A stretch of DNA of 64,000 bases from Gracilariopsis chorda (lineage: Eukaryota; Rhodophyta; Florideophyceae; Gracilariales; Gracilariaceae). Position 1 is the stretch's first letter; every line of letters begins with the position of its first letter. The DNA is taken from positions 1-64,000 of the forward strand of contig NBIV01000155.1 in NCBI GenBank assembly GCA_003194525.1, read 5' to 3'. A program made the position numbers and the translations under genes. Below the pieces are notes generated by a model, which had not been told where the DNA came from, did not search any database, and saw only the letters and a program-made list of their open reading frames with translations. Positions 8,596 to 20,156 of this stretch are shown here, one piece after another.

Positions 8596-11372
8596 TGCCT
8601 CTTCTAGCCCATTGGTATTCAAGCATGACATGGCATCGGCCACGTTTTGCTTTACACCCGGGTGGTAATTTAACTCATACTCAAGCTCTGATAGTCTTAC
8701 CCTGCATCTAGGTAGCAGTCTGGAAGCGTCTGCTAGGCTTAATTTACAGTTTGGGGATTCAAGATCTGTGCATAGGGATAACGTATCCCATACAAGAAAG
8801 AACGGAGCATTAGCATACTCCAAACAACCACTAAGCATTCCTTCTCCGTCACTCTGTAGTTCTGCTCCGTTTTAGTGAGCACCCTACTTCATTAAGAGAA
8901 TGGGAATTTGCTCCCATCTTCTTGGTCTCGCATTAGGAAACATTCTTTTTCAGTGAAGAATGCATCCGTATCATGGTTATAGTGATAACAAGACTTGAGT
9001 AAATCCAATACTGGTGGGGGAATCAATGCAGCTTTCAGCTTCTGTATTGGTTTATTCTCCTCGTCCTCAAGGCATCCAATTTGATATCCATACTTATCTC
9101 GTTGTACTTTTTACAGCTTAGATCTTAGCTGCAGCGGACCGCTAATGGTAGCTTATTCGAATCCACTGAGGGGTTTGTAAGGATACATGGTTGTCCTATG
9201 TCCAACAACTTCGGGGATAAAAAATTCGCATTAACTAGGTTTGGTGCAGCTCATGTATCCACGATCTTGATGCACGGAACCAAATGTTGAACAGAAAACC
9301 CAAGGGTGATGTTTACCTTATGGTTATCATGATTCTGAAAGCAGATAGGTACCGATTGGTCTTCTAGCACTTCCTGTCCGGTAACCAAAAAATGAGCATC
9401 TATACGACAAACTGGTATTGCCGGCTGGCCTCCCAAATGAGACCAGTTTGGAGTGTCCTGGGCCCCAAACTTTAGGCGCTTTTCGCATGCGATGGTGTGG
9501 GATCGGTGTTACCTGCTGACTCCGCACCGGTGATCACACTAACCTGTTGGTTTTCAGGAGATTGTTCGTCCTGGACCTGCCAGTTTCCGCCCATTTGACC
9601 AAATCTAACCTCATGGTTCTGCTGGAGCACTTTTATGGGTTTGGTCCGAACCTGACGGATGAAATTCGGACATCTCCTAGCCAAGTGGTGATGTGATAAA
9701 CAAAACCAACAATGGCGATTTTCGGTAGTTGAATCCCTCAAAGCCATCCATGTTCCGCTCGTCGACATTCAGTCCATGGGCTTGACACGCGCTGTATGGT
9801 ACACATACTGCTGAAGTCCTTCCAAAAGGTCATATTTTGCGTACCTGTTGGCTGGGGACGGAAACCTGTGGGGATGGCGTTGATATCTTCGGATTTAAGG
9901 GTGGCATTTTGGACATTTAGGCTGATGACGGAGAAGCCGATGCAGAGGCGGGTGCGGTGTGTAACAAATAAACTGTGGATGTGACTGGTGAAATGTTGTA
10001 CGTCTTGTGCATGGATCGTGGCGATTATTCCACTTCCATAAGGCGGCCTTTCGGTTTATCCTTACCAGGCTTGATATCCGCGCTGGGCTGACCTCGACTG
10101 GCTCAATGAGTATCTCCTACGGCTTGAGCATACTACGATAGCCCGTTATAATACACTTCTCAGTTTTTTGGAAGGCGATGTTTTACCTGTGACCCGATGG
10201 ATTTGCCGATGTTATCAGCTAACATCGACCTCAACCGGGTGGTACTAAATACATTACCACAACCGGAGGAAATCATGAACCACGATTTCACGATTTCCAA
10301 TTCGGTTCCTCAAGACCTCTGATGCTAACCTAAACGCCCAGCATAGGCTTCCTGAATAACCTCATCAGTGGCATAGGTTTCCAAACCATAGCTGACGAGC
10401 TGCGAATAAGTCCGACGAATCTCAGCTTTGTTGTCATCGACCGACATGGTGTTCCTTTCATCGTACTGCAGAGCAGAGATGTGGCCCATTTCTTCAGGTA
10501 GAATTGAAACAAACATATGCCTGCGCATTTTGAAAAGCCATTCTGGCCAGAAGCCATCTTGAAATTTTGAAGGAAATCGGTGATCGCAATGATATTATCA
10601 CCGATGAAGGTAGTGTCACCCATTTGGAACCAAGCCTCCTGTACTGCGTGGTAATCTTCTGAATCACGGTCTGGAACCATTATGGTATGTAAACAACGGC
10701 CTTAGTGACCAGGTCATCCAATGGGCGAGTTACGTCCAAGTCCAGGTGCGTTTCGAACCGACTTTCATCGGATGATTCATACCGTTTGGGTTTACCTTCA
10801 CAGCTTTTCTTCATCTTCAGACAGTGTTTTTTCTTGCTCTTTATCGTACTTTTAGGGTATTTGTCATCCTGAGACGACTACGTATTCTTGCTGGAGTCCG
10901 AGGAGTGAGGGTCCGATCAACTGGCCTTTCTCGTTCTCCTTTCGGTCTTCTCCTATACTTGTCGTTTCCGTTGCCGCTCTTCCTTTGAACTGGACGATTC
11001 ACCACTACAATGGTCTCCTCTGTCTGGGCCCGACATTGTTCTACCAGCTGGTTCTGACAGGTACATGTACACCGAGGCATCGTTTACCTGAATAGTTGCC
11101 CACTTCCAAGATGAGTCAGGATGCTTCTCACCGGTTTCCTTTATAGGAGGGGATGGATTGGCAGCCTTTGTTACTGAGAAAATATGTGGCGTACCTTGAG
11201 TGCTTGGCGTCATTACCAGGACGGCTTTGGAGCTCTGCGGGGTTACCCATCGGTGTTCCTGCCGGCAATCCTGTACCATTCGGTCTATATAATCCCCGGC
11301 ATTCTGCTCGAAGAATTGAGAAGCCCAAGGTGGTACTTTAATTAAGAGATCGTAAGTATCTTGGTCAATCAC
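8509..11372 (-). mobile_element. Ty3/gypsy fossil B (gag, protease, RNase H), broken
   Basis: Minus-strand remains in gypsy order from right to left. A gag-like stretch covers 11,372-9,472, ending with a CCHC knuckle CWFCLSHHHLARRC near 9,700. Protease with an AAPNLV active-site neighbourhood is near 9,240-9,130. The RT thumb/RNase H region covers 9,115-8,509, with TEKECLVV and the RNase H end block NYHPGVKQNVADAMS. Most of the RT between protease and RNase H is missing. Heavily broken (well over ten interruptions). It abuts the MULE on the left and a plus-strand gypsy integrase on the right. Confidence 0.75.
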
Positions 11373-11591
11373 TATCTTAGTAGTTTTTCTATATCCAACT
11401 TGGCCTGCACCGCATTACGTTTGTTGTGCTCCTTGCTCTCAAACATTTGTGCCGATGTAGTTCCGGTCCTGAGAATCAACGGAAACGCCGTTTCTACCAT
11501 ATTGGTTACCGGGGAAGCGGCATCCTCCGCCGTCTGCTCCTCGTCATCTGCGTAGGGCTTTACGGTAGTTCTTCGTAATAGTTTCTCTTGA

Positions 11592-12960
11592 TTGTCTAGT
11601 ATTGGTCCGAAGAAACCATGGGACGGTTTGGGCCCGCTCTTAGGCTCGATGAACCTCTGTACCTTGTGTTATTCGGTATCCATACAGTTTGCCTCTTATA
11701 TCCTTTCATACAATGGGCCAAAGTTCGTGTCGAAGTTCTTCGCCCAAGTCTGTGCGACCCTGAGAATTGAGCATGTGACCACAACTGCTTAACACCCGCA
11801 AACCAATGGTCATGGTGAAAGCTTTAATAGGAGCCTCTTGCATATGCTTGTACATTATATGACAGAGCACCAGGCTTCTTGGGACGACTACGTTAGGAAA
11901 CTGGTATAGGCGTACAATATGCAAGGCCAAAGCTGCAACTGGAACTAAGCTCTTCGACATGAAACTCACCTGACAGCTGCCATAATATGCTGCTGATCTC
12001 AAGGACAGCTGGATATCTCAGGACTTCCCTGCAGAAATGACCCCTCCACAGGCCAAACTTTATTCCCGCAAATGGATTGATGGTAATATTCGTACGGCAA
12101 GCACGCGTTTGACGCAGTCTCTATGAAGGTAAAAGGCCGATTTCGACAAGGCCATAAGAGTTACTCCGTATTTCAAGGTCCACAATGTGGTCTACCGAGG
12201 CCGCGCCCCAAGAAATACCCCTAAGGACAATATAGAGTTTGTCACTTGAGGGTTCCTCCCACGACCCAGTGGTCCCTACAAGGTCCTGGCCTCTACGTCG
12301 GTCATTATCGGCATCATGGCCTTCAGGCCATTGTTACTATTGACCTCGTAACGGTCGCACCGCCACTGCTTACTCCCTCTGGTTCTACGCCCGACGCTCT
12401 TACCTGCACTCCATTGGGCTTCTCTCCTACACCCGCTTAGAACACTATTGCTATGGACTAGAAGACCTCCCCCCGTCCTAAGGAAGTTACACCAGAATCA
12501 ACGTTCGCTTCGCCCATAACACCTTCTTGGAGGCTTGTTTCTGCAGAATCACGGCCCCTTTCGACCCCTCAAGAAAACCCATGACAGTATGCCGTACCAA
12601 TTAGCCAGTGATGATTACTCTCCAGTGGACCAAATGAAGCTGCCCGGGAGCACTCTCCTCCTGTTGGAATGAGTGGCCCATGCCACGCACACAAAAACGG
12701 ATACGCCCCAAAGGACCAAATGGAATTACCTCAGAAATGGCCTGTGCAAGTACCGAAGGCCGCACCCACAACTGCTAAGGAAAGTGTTATAAACCATGTA
12801 GTCAATGGCGGTATTGACGATGAAGGCATCGTCATGCACCGTGCCCGCTATTACGGGTATTCACCGTCACAGAAAAGTTGGGAACCCCGCTGAAACATCC
12901 CACCGAATTTCGTCTGCCGGTTCTAGCGCCGTATGTGTCGCACGGAGCGGGATCTTAAGG
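11592..12960 (+). mobile_element. Ty3/gypsy fossil C: integrase and chromodomain, broken
   Basis: Plus strand. At 11,700-11,790 the integrase block GPKFVSKFF appears, followed by the HPQTNGHGESFNR-type block typical of gypsy integrases. A C-terminal integrase segment lies at 12,180-12,350 (PRPSGPYKVL; DGLQAIVTIDLVTVAPPL-like). At about 12,790-12,900 there is a chromodomain-like stretch, RARYYGYSPSQKSWEP, matching the 'vrWyGYspseDTWEP' core of chromoviruses. In living relatives the chromodomain steers integration to chromatin. Opposite in direction to fossil B. Much decayed. Confidence 0.7.
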
Positions 12961-13956
12961 AGGTGTGTATATCGAGAAATCCAATGCCCAAAGTTTATAC
13001 AACTCCACGGGACGTCGTCTGAGACTACGCTCGAGGTGTTGAACTGACCACAGGCCGTAAACGCTGCGGGTGCATGACCCACACGCCTTCTAGATCTGGC
13101 TTTGAACGGGCCACGCCGCAGGGCGTTCACCTTTTCTTGGTCTAGCTATAGCGCAGGCTAACGGACAGGCTTCCTGTGTATATCGAAATCATAGTCCTAT
13201 GAGACATCCGACCCAATCACAGCATGACCGGTGCTTGCAACGGTGGGCATGCCTGATCAAACAATCCGTCAGCCTAATGGATACCTTTTTAGACATGGCG
13301 TTGCACGCCCCGAAATCGGCAAAAACGAAGAATGGCCGATATCTCGGCTTCTGGGTCGCGCAGAGACCAACTGACACCGGATTTGGACCCCTCGGATTTC
13401 GGCCGGCGCAATTCCATCTGGCCAGATTTTGTGGCGTGCGTGAAACCCACGTGAGCCTCGACCACTAGCAGCTCATAACATCAACAATTTACGATGATCA
13501 ATTTCATTACTTAATACTTTGAGTGCTCATAGAGTTTACTAGCATGGACAAGGGCGCCAGCACAGCTATCTGGGTAATGTGTAGACGTTCAATAAACAGC
13601 CACAGCCCCAAGTTGCCAGAAACAGTGCGCGCAACCGACGTTTTCCGATTTGGTAGTGCATGAACATTGGACGATAAACCGACATGCGGCTCTTAAACGG
13701 CTAACTATTCACTTTGACCGTCCTGCAGGCTTGCTAAGCCGACTAAGCAATCATGACTAAAACCAATTATACAACGATTAACAGCCTAAAGAATAACTTA
13801 AAATATTTAGAACTAACAGACTAGCTTCGACCTAGCCTAACGCCACCCTGCCGGTGAGGCGGGTGAGGTCTAGTCGCTGTCCTCATGTCCAGCAGACGCA
13901 CCATCCCTTGGGCCAGCCCCGCCACACGGCCCTTGCCTATTGTAAGTTCTCACGCA
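12961..13956. other. No gene recognised
   Basis: Only short overlapping open stretches on both strands and no family motif. A 3' LTR of fossil C could lie here, but I see no matching copy in the window. Confidence 0.4.
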
Positions 13957-14607
13957 TTATTGCTTTCGCGGAGGACTACGCAGACCACTGGAACGTGACC
14001 CATCGGACGAGCCGTCACCACTAAGGTTAAAACCATAGCGGGCTTCAATGTCGTCAAAGACATTTTTGGATAACATCCACGCCTGCGCCTGGAATATTAT
14101 GGTGAAAGCGTCCTTGATAGCCTCTTTCTGTTCCAGTAGAGCGTCAGAGCGCGACAATTGGCGAGCCCAAGAGCGGACACGCTTCAACTAATCCTGAAGG
14201 CCACCAGTGATATTGAGACGGACGAAGGCAGCCACTTCGCATTGCTCTTCGGCCACGTTAGTGATACCCAATATAGTTGGCATAACTGGAGACATCGGTT
14301 CCATTTTCACCGTGGACTGGCCACCCTCAAGGGTGTAGTGACTGACCGCAGAGGCAGCAGGTGCTCTAGGCGCTAAACCAGATGGTTTAGCGCCTGGAGC
14401 ACCTGCTACCCATGTACCCTGCGCCACTTGCGTGGAAGACGTACCAGCAAGAGCAACTTTCTCAGCCGGAGCGGGAATATCAACCACCATGGGCTTTGCA
14501 TCAGACCCGTCAAATGCATCGACGTCATTCAAGTCTGCGACAACCGCTGGAACAACGGTAACAGCCAGCGGCAGAGCAGTCTGGTCTGTCTAAAACAATG
14601 AAAAGTC
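13957..14607 (-). other. Gag-like or disordered-protein reading frame, family uncertain
   Basis: A minus-strand reading frame, low in complexity at first (alanine/proline-rich: VDIPAPAEKVALAGTSS, AGAPGAKPSGLAPRAPAA), then a helical segment with a basic start (VRSWARQLSRSDALLEQKEAIKDAFTIIFQAQAW), ending in a serine/glycine-rich tail with basic residues. This layout (disordered N-terminus, helical core, basic tail) resembles small Gag or nucleocapsid-like proteins, but no zinc knuckle or named domain is present. A very strong hairpin is encoded inside it (14,356-14,407). Treated as a probable retroelement fossil; function not assigned. Confidence 0.35.
14356..14407. repeat. 24-bp inverted repeat with 4-base loop, inside a reading frame
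   Basis: The arms at 14,356-14,379 and 14,384-14,407 are reverse complements at 23 of 24 positions, with loop AGAT. The arm tip reads GCGCTAAACC/GGTTTAGCGC. The hairpin encodes the A/G/P-rich part of the minus-strand frame above. This is the largest compact inverted repeat in the window. Confidence 0.93.
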
Positions 14608-16500
14608 TTAGAGAAATTTGATCTCGGTAAAGCCCTCAGCGGTAAGCCAATAGTCATCCACGCTCTTGCAAAGAGCGTTCGTTGGAGTTTGCTTTAAAGG
14701 CCGTGCCAAGTACGCCTTGCCGTTTTTGTGACCTCTCGGATGGCGTGGGATATTCCTGAATGTGTCCGTCTCATATTCATTCCAGAGATACCCAGGGGTA
14801 TGCTTCGAATCGATGGATATCGGATGGCTCAGCAGGCGCTCAGTGTATTCCAACGTGAGTTCTGTCCCACGAGTGACGTTCTGAACGCCAAGTTCGTTCT
14901 GGATATACCGGACGAGAGAGACCATGGGCGGACAAAGAGGACCTTATGGGCAACTAATTACGATTTCTTCGGACCAAATGCGACAGTCCCTACTACAGAT
15001 ACTCCCATGAATACCATACCTTGCGTTATTCAAGAAGGCCATGAGAACAAACGCCGCCCATTCAACAAACGCTATCTGCCATACGCGATTCCCCTGACCT
15101 ATTAGGTTCGGAGTGTCATAGGTGAAGACCAGCAGAGTTTAAAGCAAAAGAAGAGCAGTTTTTTGCCAAAATTAACCCCATATAATGCCCTCAGGGAATC
15201 CCGAAAAGGAGACATACAGGCCTCCACGGTTCCTGGCGTTCATATCATAGAATTAGATTTTTTACTAACAGAAGATCCGAACGGACTTGTGAATATATGA
15301 GTCAGGACCGACTATGTCACTACAAACGTCCCTGTTGGCAATCCGATATATGTGTTCATATGGCAGCAGGAAACAATTCATGCCCAATAGCTTATTTCCA
15401 ACTGGAGGGAACTCGTTGCCCTCTATGGGAAACTCGCGAGCAACGTAGAAAAGGCAGTTCAAGCCCAATTGGTAATCAATATACTCAGGAACGTGCACGA
15501 AAGGTATATCCATAAGAACGAGCTCTCACGTACGCCGACCGAGAGTAACGACCATTGGTCGATGAAGCCAGCAATTCATATACGAAACGGGACGAGCATT
15601 ATTGCTCTGGCGCAGAAAATCCGAGAGGCATCAACACAGCGGGCGTCCAAATAGCGGTTGATCATGGAGTTAATGTACCTCTTCACCGACAATGTCATAA
15701 GAAATTTCCGATTGGTACGCGGCCGCCCAGCGTTATGGTCGAAACACGAGCCAGGCATCCATGGGAAACCCTGCGCGCCACTGAAACTATCCATCTGGTT
15801 TACTGTAAGCGGCAGGCTGAGCAAGCTGATTTCAGAGCCCTCAACGGCCAGATCGATGTCCTTAGGAGAGTTCGACGGCCACCTATACTGCGATGCAAAG
15901 ACGAGTCGCGACCGATAGATAACGCGTTGACGTCAGCACAAAAACGGTGATCGATGAACTTGAGCACTCACAAAGGACCTGAATAGCAGTGTATAACTTG
16001 CATGTTTCAATGTACATTGCCAGAACAGCCAATTAATTGGTAGCAGGAGGTACATTATCACGTGAGTGCGTTGCTGCACTTCCACACGGTCTCCTTCTAT
16101 TGCTAACGTCCAGTATAACTGCCTTCCCAGAAGCCACTATGGATCGTTCCTAAGGAGAACAACGACTTCAACGCTCTGGGGCTGCCATTGGATACAAAGA
16201 TGTGCCCACAGGGCAAGCTTTTGTTCGCAAAACGAGGCGCTGTAAGCTGTAACCACCGTACCAGGCTGGAAAGAGGGCACTCCTGAACATGACGCATGGG
16301 AACCACATAGGCGTGCCTGTGCAGCGTGCAAACGGTTCAAGGACAAGTAAGTTGACCGAGTTGGGCCAAGTTTAAGGAGAGGGCAGTGTTAGAGAGTGAC
16401 CCCTGGGGAATACATCGTCAGCAGACCTGCACGGACGCGCTATACGTGTGTGTTCTGGCCTGAAGGGTATGTAACTATCTTAATCACTATTTCTTTTACT
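14608..16500. other. Unassigned region with hairpins; decayed frames on the minus strand
   Basis: Minus-strand open stretches at 14,925-14,608, 15,513-15,265 and 15,824-15,576 follow the same direction as the frame to the left, but I recognise no domain in any. Strong small stems occur, for example ACGCTCTT-GCA-AAGAGCGT at 14,660-14,678 and ATACCC-AG-GGGTAT near 14,787-14,800. It may be the rest of the same unknown element. No LTR pair found. Confidence 0.35.
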
Positions 16501-17160
16501 TACTTAAGCATAGGACTAGATATTAGTACTGTAGAGTAGGGTACTTTACAGTGCCACAGGTTAGAGGTGCCAAGGTGCGGTACTTTCGCATTTCGAAATG
16601 CGCCTCTCTTGTTCTTTAAATTCAGACACCATCGTGGGTCCTGAGGACCAGTGCAGTTGACACTGGCACTTCCCACTGGCTTTCGAGGTATTGCTACTGC
16701 TGCTCCGACCTGTAGAACCACATAGGTAGCACCACCCTATTGTGCCTACATTAATAGAGATGTAGCTGCTACCCCGTTGACCTTAGGACCCCTCAGCTAT
16801 GCCACGCCACCGCAGGACCTTTAGGAGTTTGCCCAATTTCCTCGCTATACTACACTTACCTTTTCCATTTTTGGAGAAGGATCACTGCGCCCGCTGTAAA
16901 ATTAAGGGAGACACAATCTCAGGGGCACTCTGCTGAGTAGCATACGTTTCTATCAGCATTAGTAGTATGGCCCCAAGCCATAGAAGCAGATTTTCACTAC
17001 TTATCTAACAGAACTAAATAAATTAGTACTCTAATTAGTTATCCACTCTAACCCACTTGGCGTACTAACCAATTGAAACTGCACGTATTGCATTTCCCGC
17101 GTGGTCAGATCTCACTGTATTACAGTGAGGTCCCCACCAACAAGTTGGTTCAGATAACAG
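16501..17160. repeat. Non-coding, hairpin-rich stretch
   Basis: No gene. It contains a perfect 16-base palindrome CGCATTTCGAAATGCG at 16,587-16,602, a 9-bp stem CTCACTGTA-T-TACAGTGAG at 17,111-17,129, and ACCAAC-AA-GTTGGT at 17,136-17,149. The texture recalls gypsy A, so this could be the end (LTR or leader) of a related element. Confidence 0.45.
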
Positions 17161-18650
17161 AGAAGCATCCAGCATCTTCAACGACAACGAGCATGGATTT
17201 AGCAATTTCGCTGAGTGGAAGGACTACCATTCCAGAAAAGCGTAAATGGCTATAAAACTCTGGCTTCAGGTCAATTGCCCATCGAATGACATTGGTGACT
17301 ACGCTCTAAGAAAATGTACCTTGCCGGAATCTACCCAGCTCAAATATGCTAAACTTAAGACCAATTCTTGGAAAAAGAAAATTATCTATGAAAAACGTAC
17401 TGAACTTTTGGATGACACATGAAAGCCGAGAGGACCGCATGCGGAGGGTTCAAAATCTGCCTTTCTAACTTACATACCAGGTGTCACAATAGAAGCTACA
17501 CAGAGCGCTGACGGTACGCGGATGGAGTGCTAGGGATACTCTTTGCATTTCATTTATACTCAGAATACACTTCTTCCAAAGTGGCCACACTCAAATCATG
17601 ATCCGCACAACATCCGAAAAAAGAACTGGATTCTGGGCTTAGTCCCTTCGAAGAAAAAGAGATTTTACGAAAATTTCGGAACCTTTGCTTTAGAATGTGA
17701 ATGCTGGCGTGCCTGATATCATATCGAGTGCTACCTCCTTGAATATTGCAATTCATTTGCACTCCCCAAAGTACAAAATTTTCTCCTGGGCCAAACAGAC
17801 AATTTTCTTGGGGCTGGACAAGTGCCTTGCAAGGAAAATGTCATGGGCAGTAAGCTCCAGCGTCTAACCATATGCTGGTCGATGAAACGATGGAGAGGGA
17901 GAGGCAATGCTAGCGAGAACAAAATGCTTTGCAGCCGGTCTCTCTTTTTTCTCTGCCTCGATCGGCAAACCTAATCTCGCCCCATTATTTCTTTGTGATC
18001 AAGTATAAAGGCAAGCGCAGCACTCTGAATATGAGGTGCCAGCTTCTCCGCATGGGAACAAAGATAGTCAGAAGCACGGCCTTCTTTCCCATTCTTCAAT
18101 TGCTCAATTTCCAAACATCTACTTACTGCTTTCACTCGCTACGCTTTTTGACTTCGAGCTCGCATAGATTTCTTTTAAATCAGTGTATCAGAAAACATGC
18201 GCGCTGCACATACAAATCTACATCCCTCCTACAAGAGTATGAAATTGATAGAGAGACGAAAGATGGAAACTGTTAGCTCTGGCGTACAGAGTGATTGACA
18301 GAGGCAGCCTGGGGCAGCTCCACGTCGAAAAATAGCATCTCGAGAAACATCTTCTCTGTGTTTCTTGTGTCCTGCAGCAATGTCTCTTGGGAAAGAACTT
18401 CTAATTTACGTTTCTTTTGACCAAAGCAGTTGATGACATGATACTTGCTGATAAGCCTTCCGCACGCACGCACTTCCGAGAGGCTGTAGTAGAAGAACGA
18501 GTCCCGCCTTCGAGCCTCGCATATTCCTCAGATGAATTCAGCGTTGGTGAATATGAATTACTTAAGCTACAGGCATACCTTCTGCTTTTCTTGTGAACCA
18601 TTTAATTGCAATGAACCCGTAATTAACATTGTAGTCAGTGATGTGGCAGC
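17161..18650. other. No gene recognised
   Basis: A plus-strand stretch around 17,265-17,520 stays open over long intervals (LPESTQLKYAKLKTNSWKKK), but matches no family I know. Short open frames on both strands elsewhere have no motif. Confidence 0.35.
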
Positions 18651-19020
18651 TGTATGAGGATAATGCTCCGCTCACCGTCCTTCTCAAACAGTGAGGAAAA
18701 AGGAGATGGAATGGACCACCTCACTATCCTTGGGGATGGTGAGAAAGCGTCTTGCCTTTTCCCCATCCTCGAGGATGGTGTGATGGCTGCTTACAATGCC
18801 GCATTCATGCAAGCATGTTAGGACTCTAACTACCGAGAAAGACGACTAGCGTTTTTCTCTCTCAGTATAATAGGAGGGAACAGAGCTCAGCCTTCGCCTC
18901 TGGTTTGTTCCCCAACCCATTATCATCATCAACTCTACTTATCTAAGCAAAGGAATCATTCTTTTTGGGCCGCCCCTAGCTACCACTACAGGCCGCCCCT
19001 TTTCTTACCGTATTATTCCA
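18651..19020 (+). repeat. 5' LTR of Copia B
   Basis: About 370 bases starting TGTATGAGGATAA and ending TATTATTCCA. Matches 22,826-23,189 over its full length, including the blocks GAGAAAGCGTCTTGCCTT, CTAACTACCGAGAAAGACGA and CCCAACCCATTATCATCATC. Confidence 0.88.
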
Positions 19021-19146
19021 AGACATTCCGGAATTATCCGGATGATCCTTGAGAGTTACAGTTTACAAGCAAATCATTTGACATCTAAAGAATTGAAAAA
19101 TTCTGTTGGTACTGATTACGCGTTGTTAACCAATACGTATAAGACG

Positions 19147-19189
19147 TAATTACTAACCACACATTTTTTTCTAATCTATATTCTTTTAG
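19147..19189 (+). promoter_or_regulatory. Probable intron branch point and 3' splice site
   Basis: TACTAAC (19,151-19,157), then a T-rich tract, then TTCTTTTAG ending at 19,189 (AG at 19,188-19,189), directly in front of the open frame. This matches the textbook branch-tract-acceptor layout. The donor site was not identified. Confidence 0.5.
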
Positions 19190-19803
19190 TGTCTAATCAG
19201 CATATAAATACAGTGGCTCGTAGAAAGCCGGGCACTGTTTTTATTAACAATTCAATCTATCCTACGGCCATCGTAGAGCATTCAGCCTCCCCGCATCGTC
19301 ACCACCTTGCTGTACTACCAGCGCCACCAACCTATCAGCAACGACCTAACTTATTGGACCATCTGACCCCTTCGGAATTGGACAGTGAATCAGAACCAAG
19401 CCACCACTCAACTAAATCCATCCGCAAGCCGCCAAGTGTCTTTGAACTTGAAGCCAAAGAGGTACCCGTGCCCCGCCGCCGCCAACACGCACAAGTGCCA
19501 GTGCAGCCGAGCACCAGTGGCATACAGAAGCTCTGCAGGAAAAAGGCCAAGTGTTTGGCTGACCAATTACAACCGAAGAAGAAGACCACGCGTGTGGCAA
19601 GTACCAAACGCTTCTGCAAATTGTGCAAAATTCATTGGAACAGTGCAAAAACATTTTTTGAGGACTGTCAGTCTAAAACACAACGCAACTGCGTGCAGTG
19701 TAAGGGTACTCCGCCTCACTGTGCTACCTGTAAGCGCCCATTTGAGTTTCATCATCATTTGAACCGCCACAAAAACGGCAAAGCACACTTCAAAGTGCTC
19801 TAA
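19189..19803 (+). CDS. 204-codon ORF with paired-cysteine and C2H2-like C-terminus
   Basis: The open frame starts at a GTG immediately downstream of a splice-acceptor-like TTCTTTTAG, so the real start is probably on an upstream exon rather than here. The first ~60 residues are unremarkable. Residues 75-125 are basic with proline (VPVPRRRQHAQVPVQPSTSG), suggesting a disordered nucleic-acid-binding region. The C-terminal 65 residues contain FCKLCKIHW, NCVQCKG and HCATCKRPFEFHHHLNRH, the last in C-x2-C-x12-H-x3-H spacing like a C2H2 zinc finger. It ends exactly with TAA at 19,801-19,803, followed by AT-rich sequence. Function unknown; a zinc-binding DNA/RNA-binding role is inferred only from the C/H pattern. 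Confidence 0.5.
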   Translation: MSNQHINTVARRKPGTVFINNSIYPTAIVEHSASPHRHHLAVLPAPPTYQQRPNLLDHLTPSELDSESEPSHHSTKSIRKPPSVFELEAKEVPVPRRRQHAQVPVQPSTSGIQKLCRKKAKCLADQLQPKKKTTRVASTKRFCKLCKIHWNSAKTFFEDCQSKTQRNCVQCKGTPPHCATCKRPFEFHHHLNRHKNGKAHFKVL

Positions 19804-19962
19804 AATCAATATTTAAATAAATAAATAGTTTTCCTTTTGTGTATTACTCTACGATTACTTACCAATACTAATAGGCTAGTTTTGTACGATTAAAGCTTAG
19901 TTAAACACAGTACTCTATTATATTAGCATACATAACACTGTAGTAATTTGTTTAGTTCATCA

Positions 19963-20109
19963 TGCCGCCACTTAAAGGAAATTTTACTACCAATGTTAGG
20001 TATGCAAATCAGCAACAAAGACAATTTATCGAATTTATTAAGAATATTCAGGAAAACAATACCCAAGCAGAGCCCGCTGAAGTAATCGAACTTCTGAGAA
20101 CTGAATAGC
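19963..20109 (+). CDS. Small ORF of 48 aa in the foreign cassette
   Basis: Clean ATG (CATCATGCC context) to TAG. The product begins MPPLKGNFTTNVRYANQQQR and continues as a polar, probably helical peptide rich in Q, N and E. No family recognised. A second ATG ORF follows (20,157-20,345). Confidence 0.35.
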
Positions 20110-20156
20110 CTCTATATAAGCTACTCACTTTTATAATTTTAAGTAATGGATTGCTT

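Noticed and set aside
17073-17255. Possible PDZ-like peptide (ISLYYSEVPTNKLVQITEKHPAS)
   Set aside because: Only a loose resemblance over 40 residues, in a hairpin-rich non-coding stretch; no start context or continuation.
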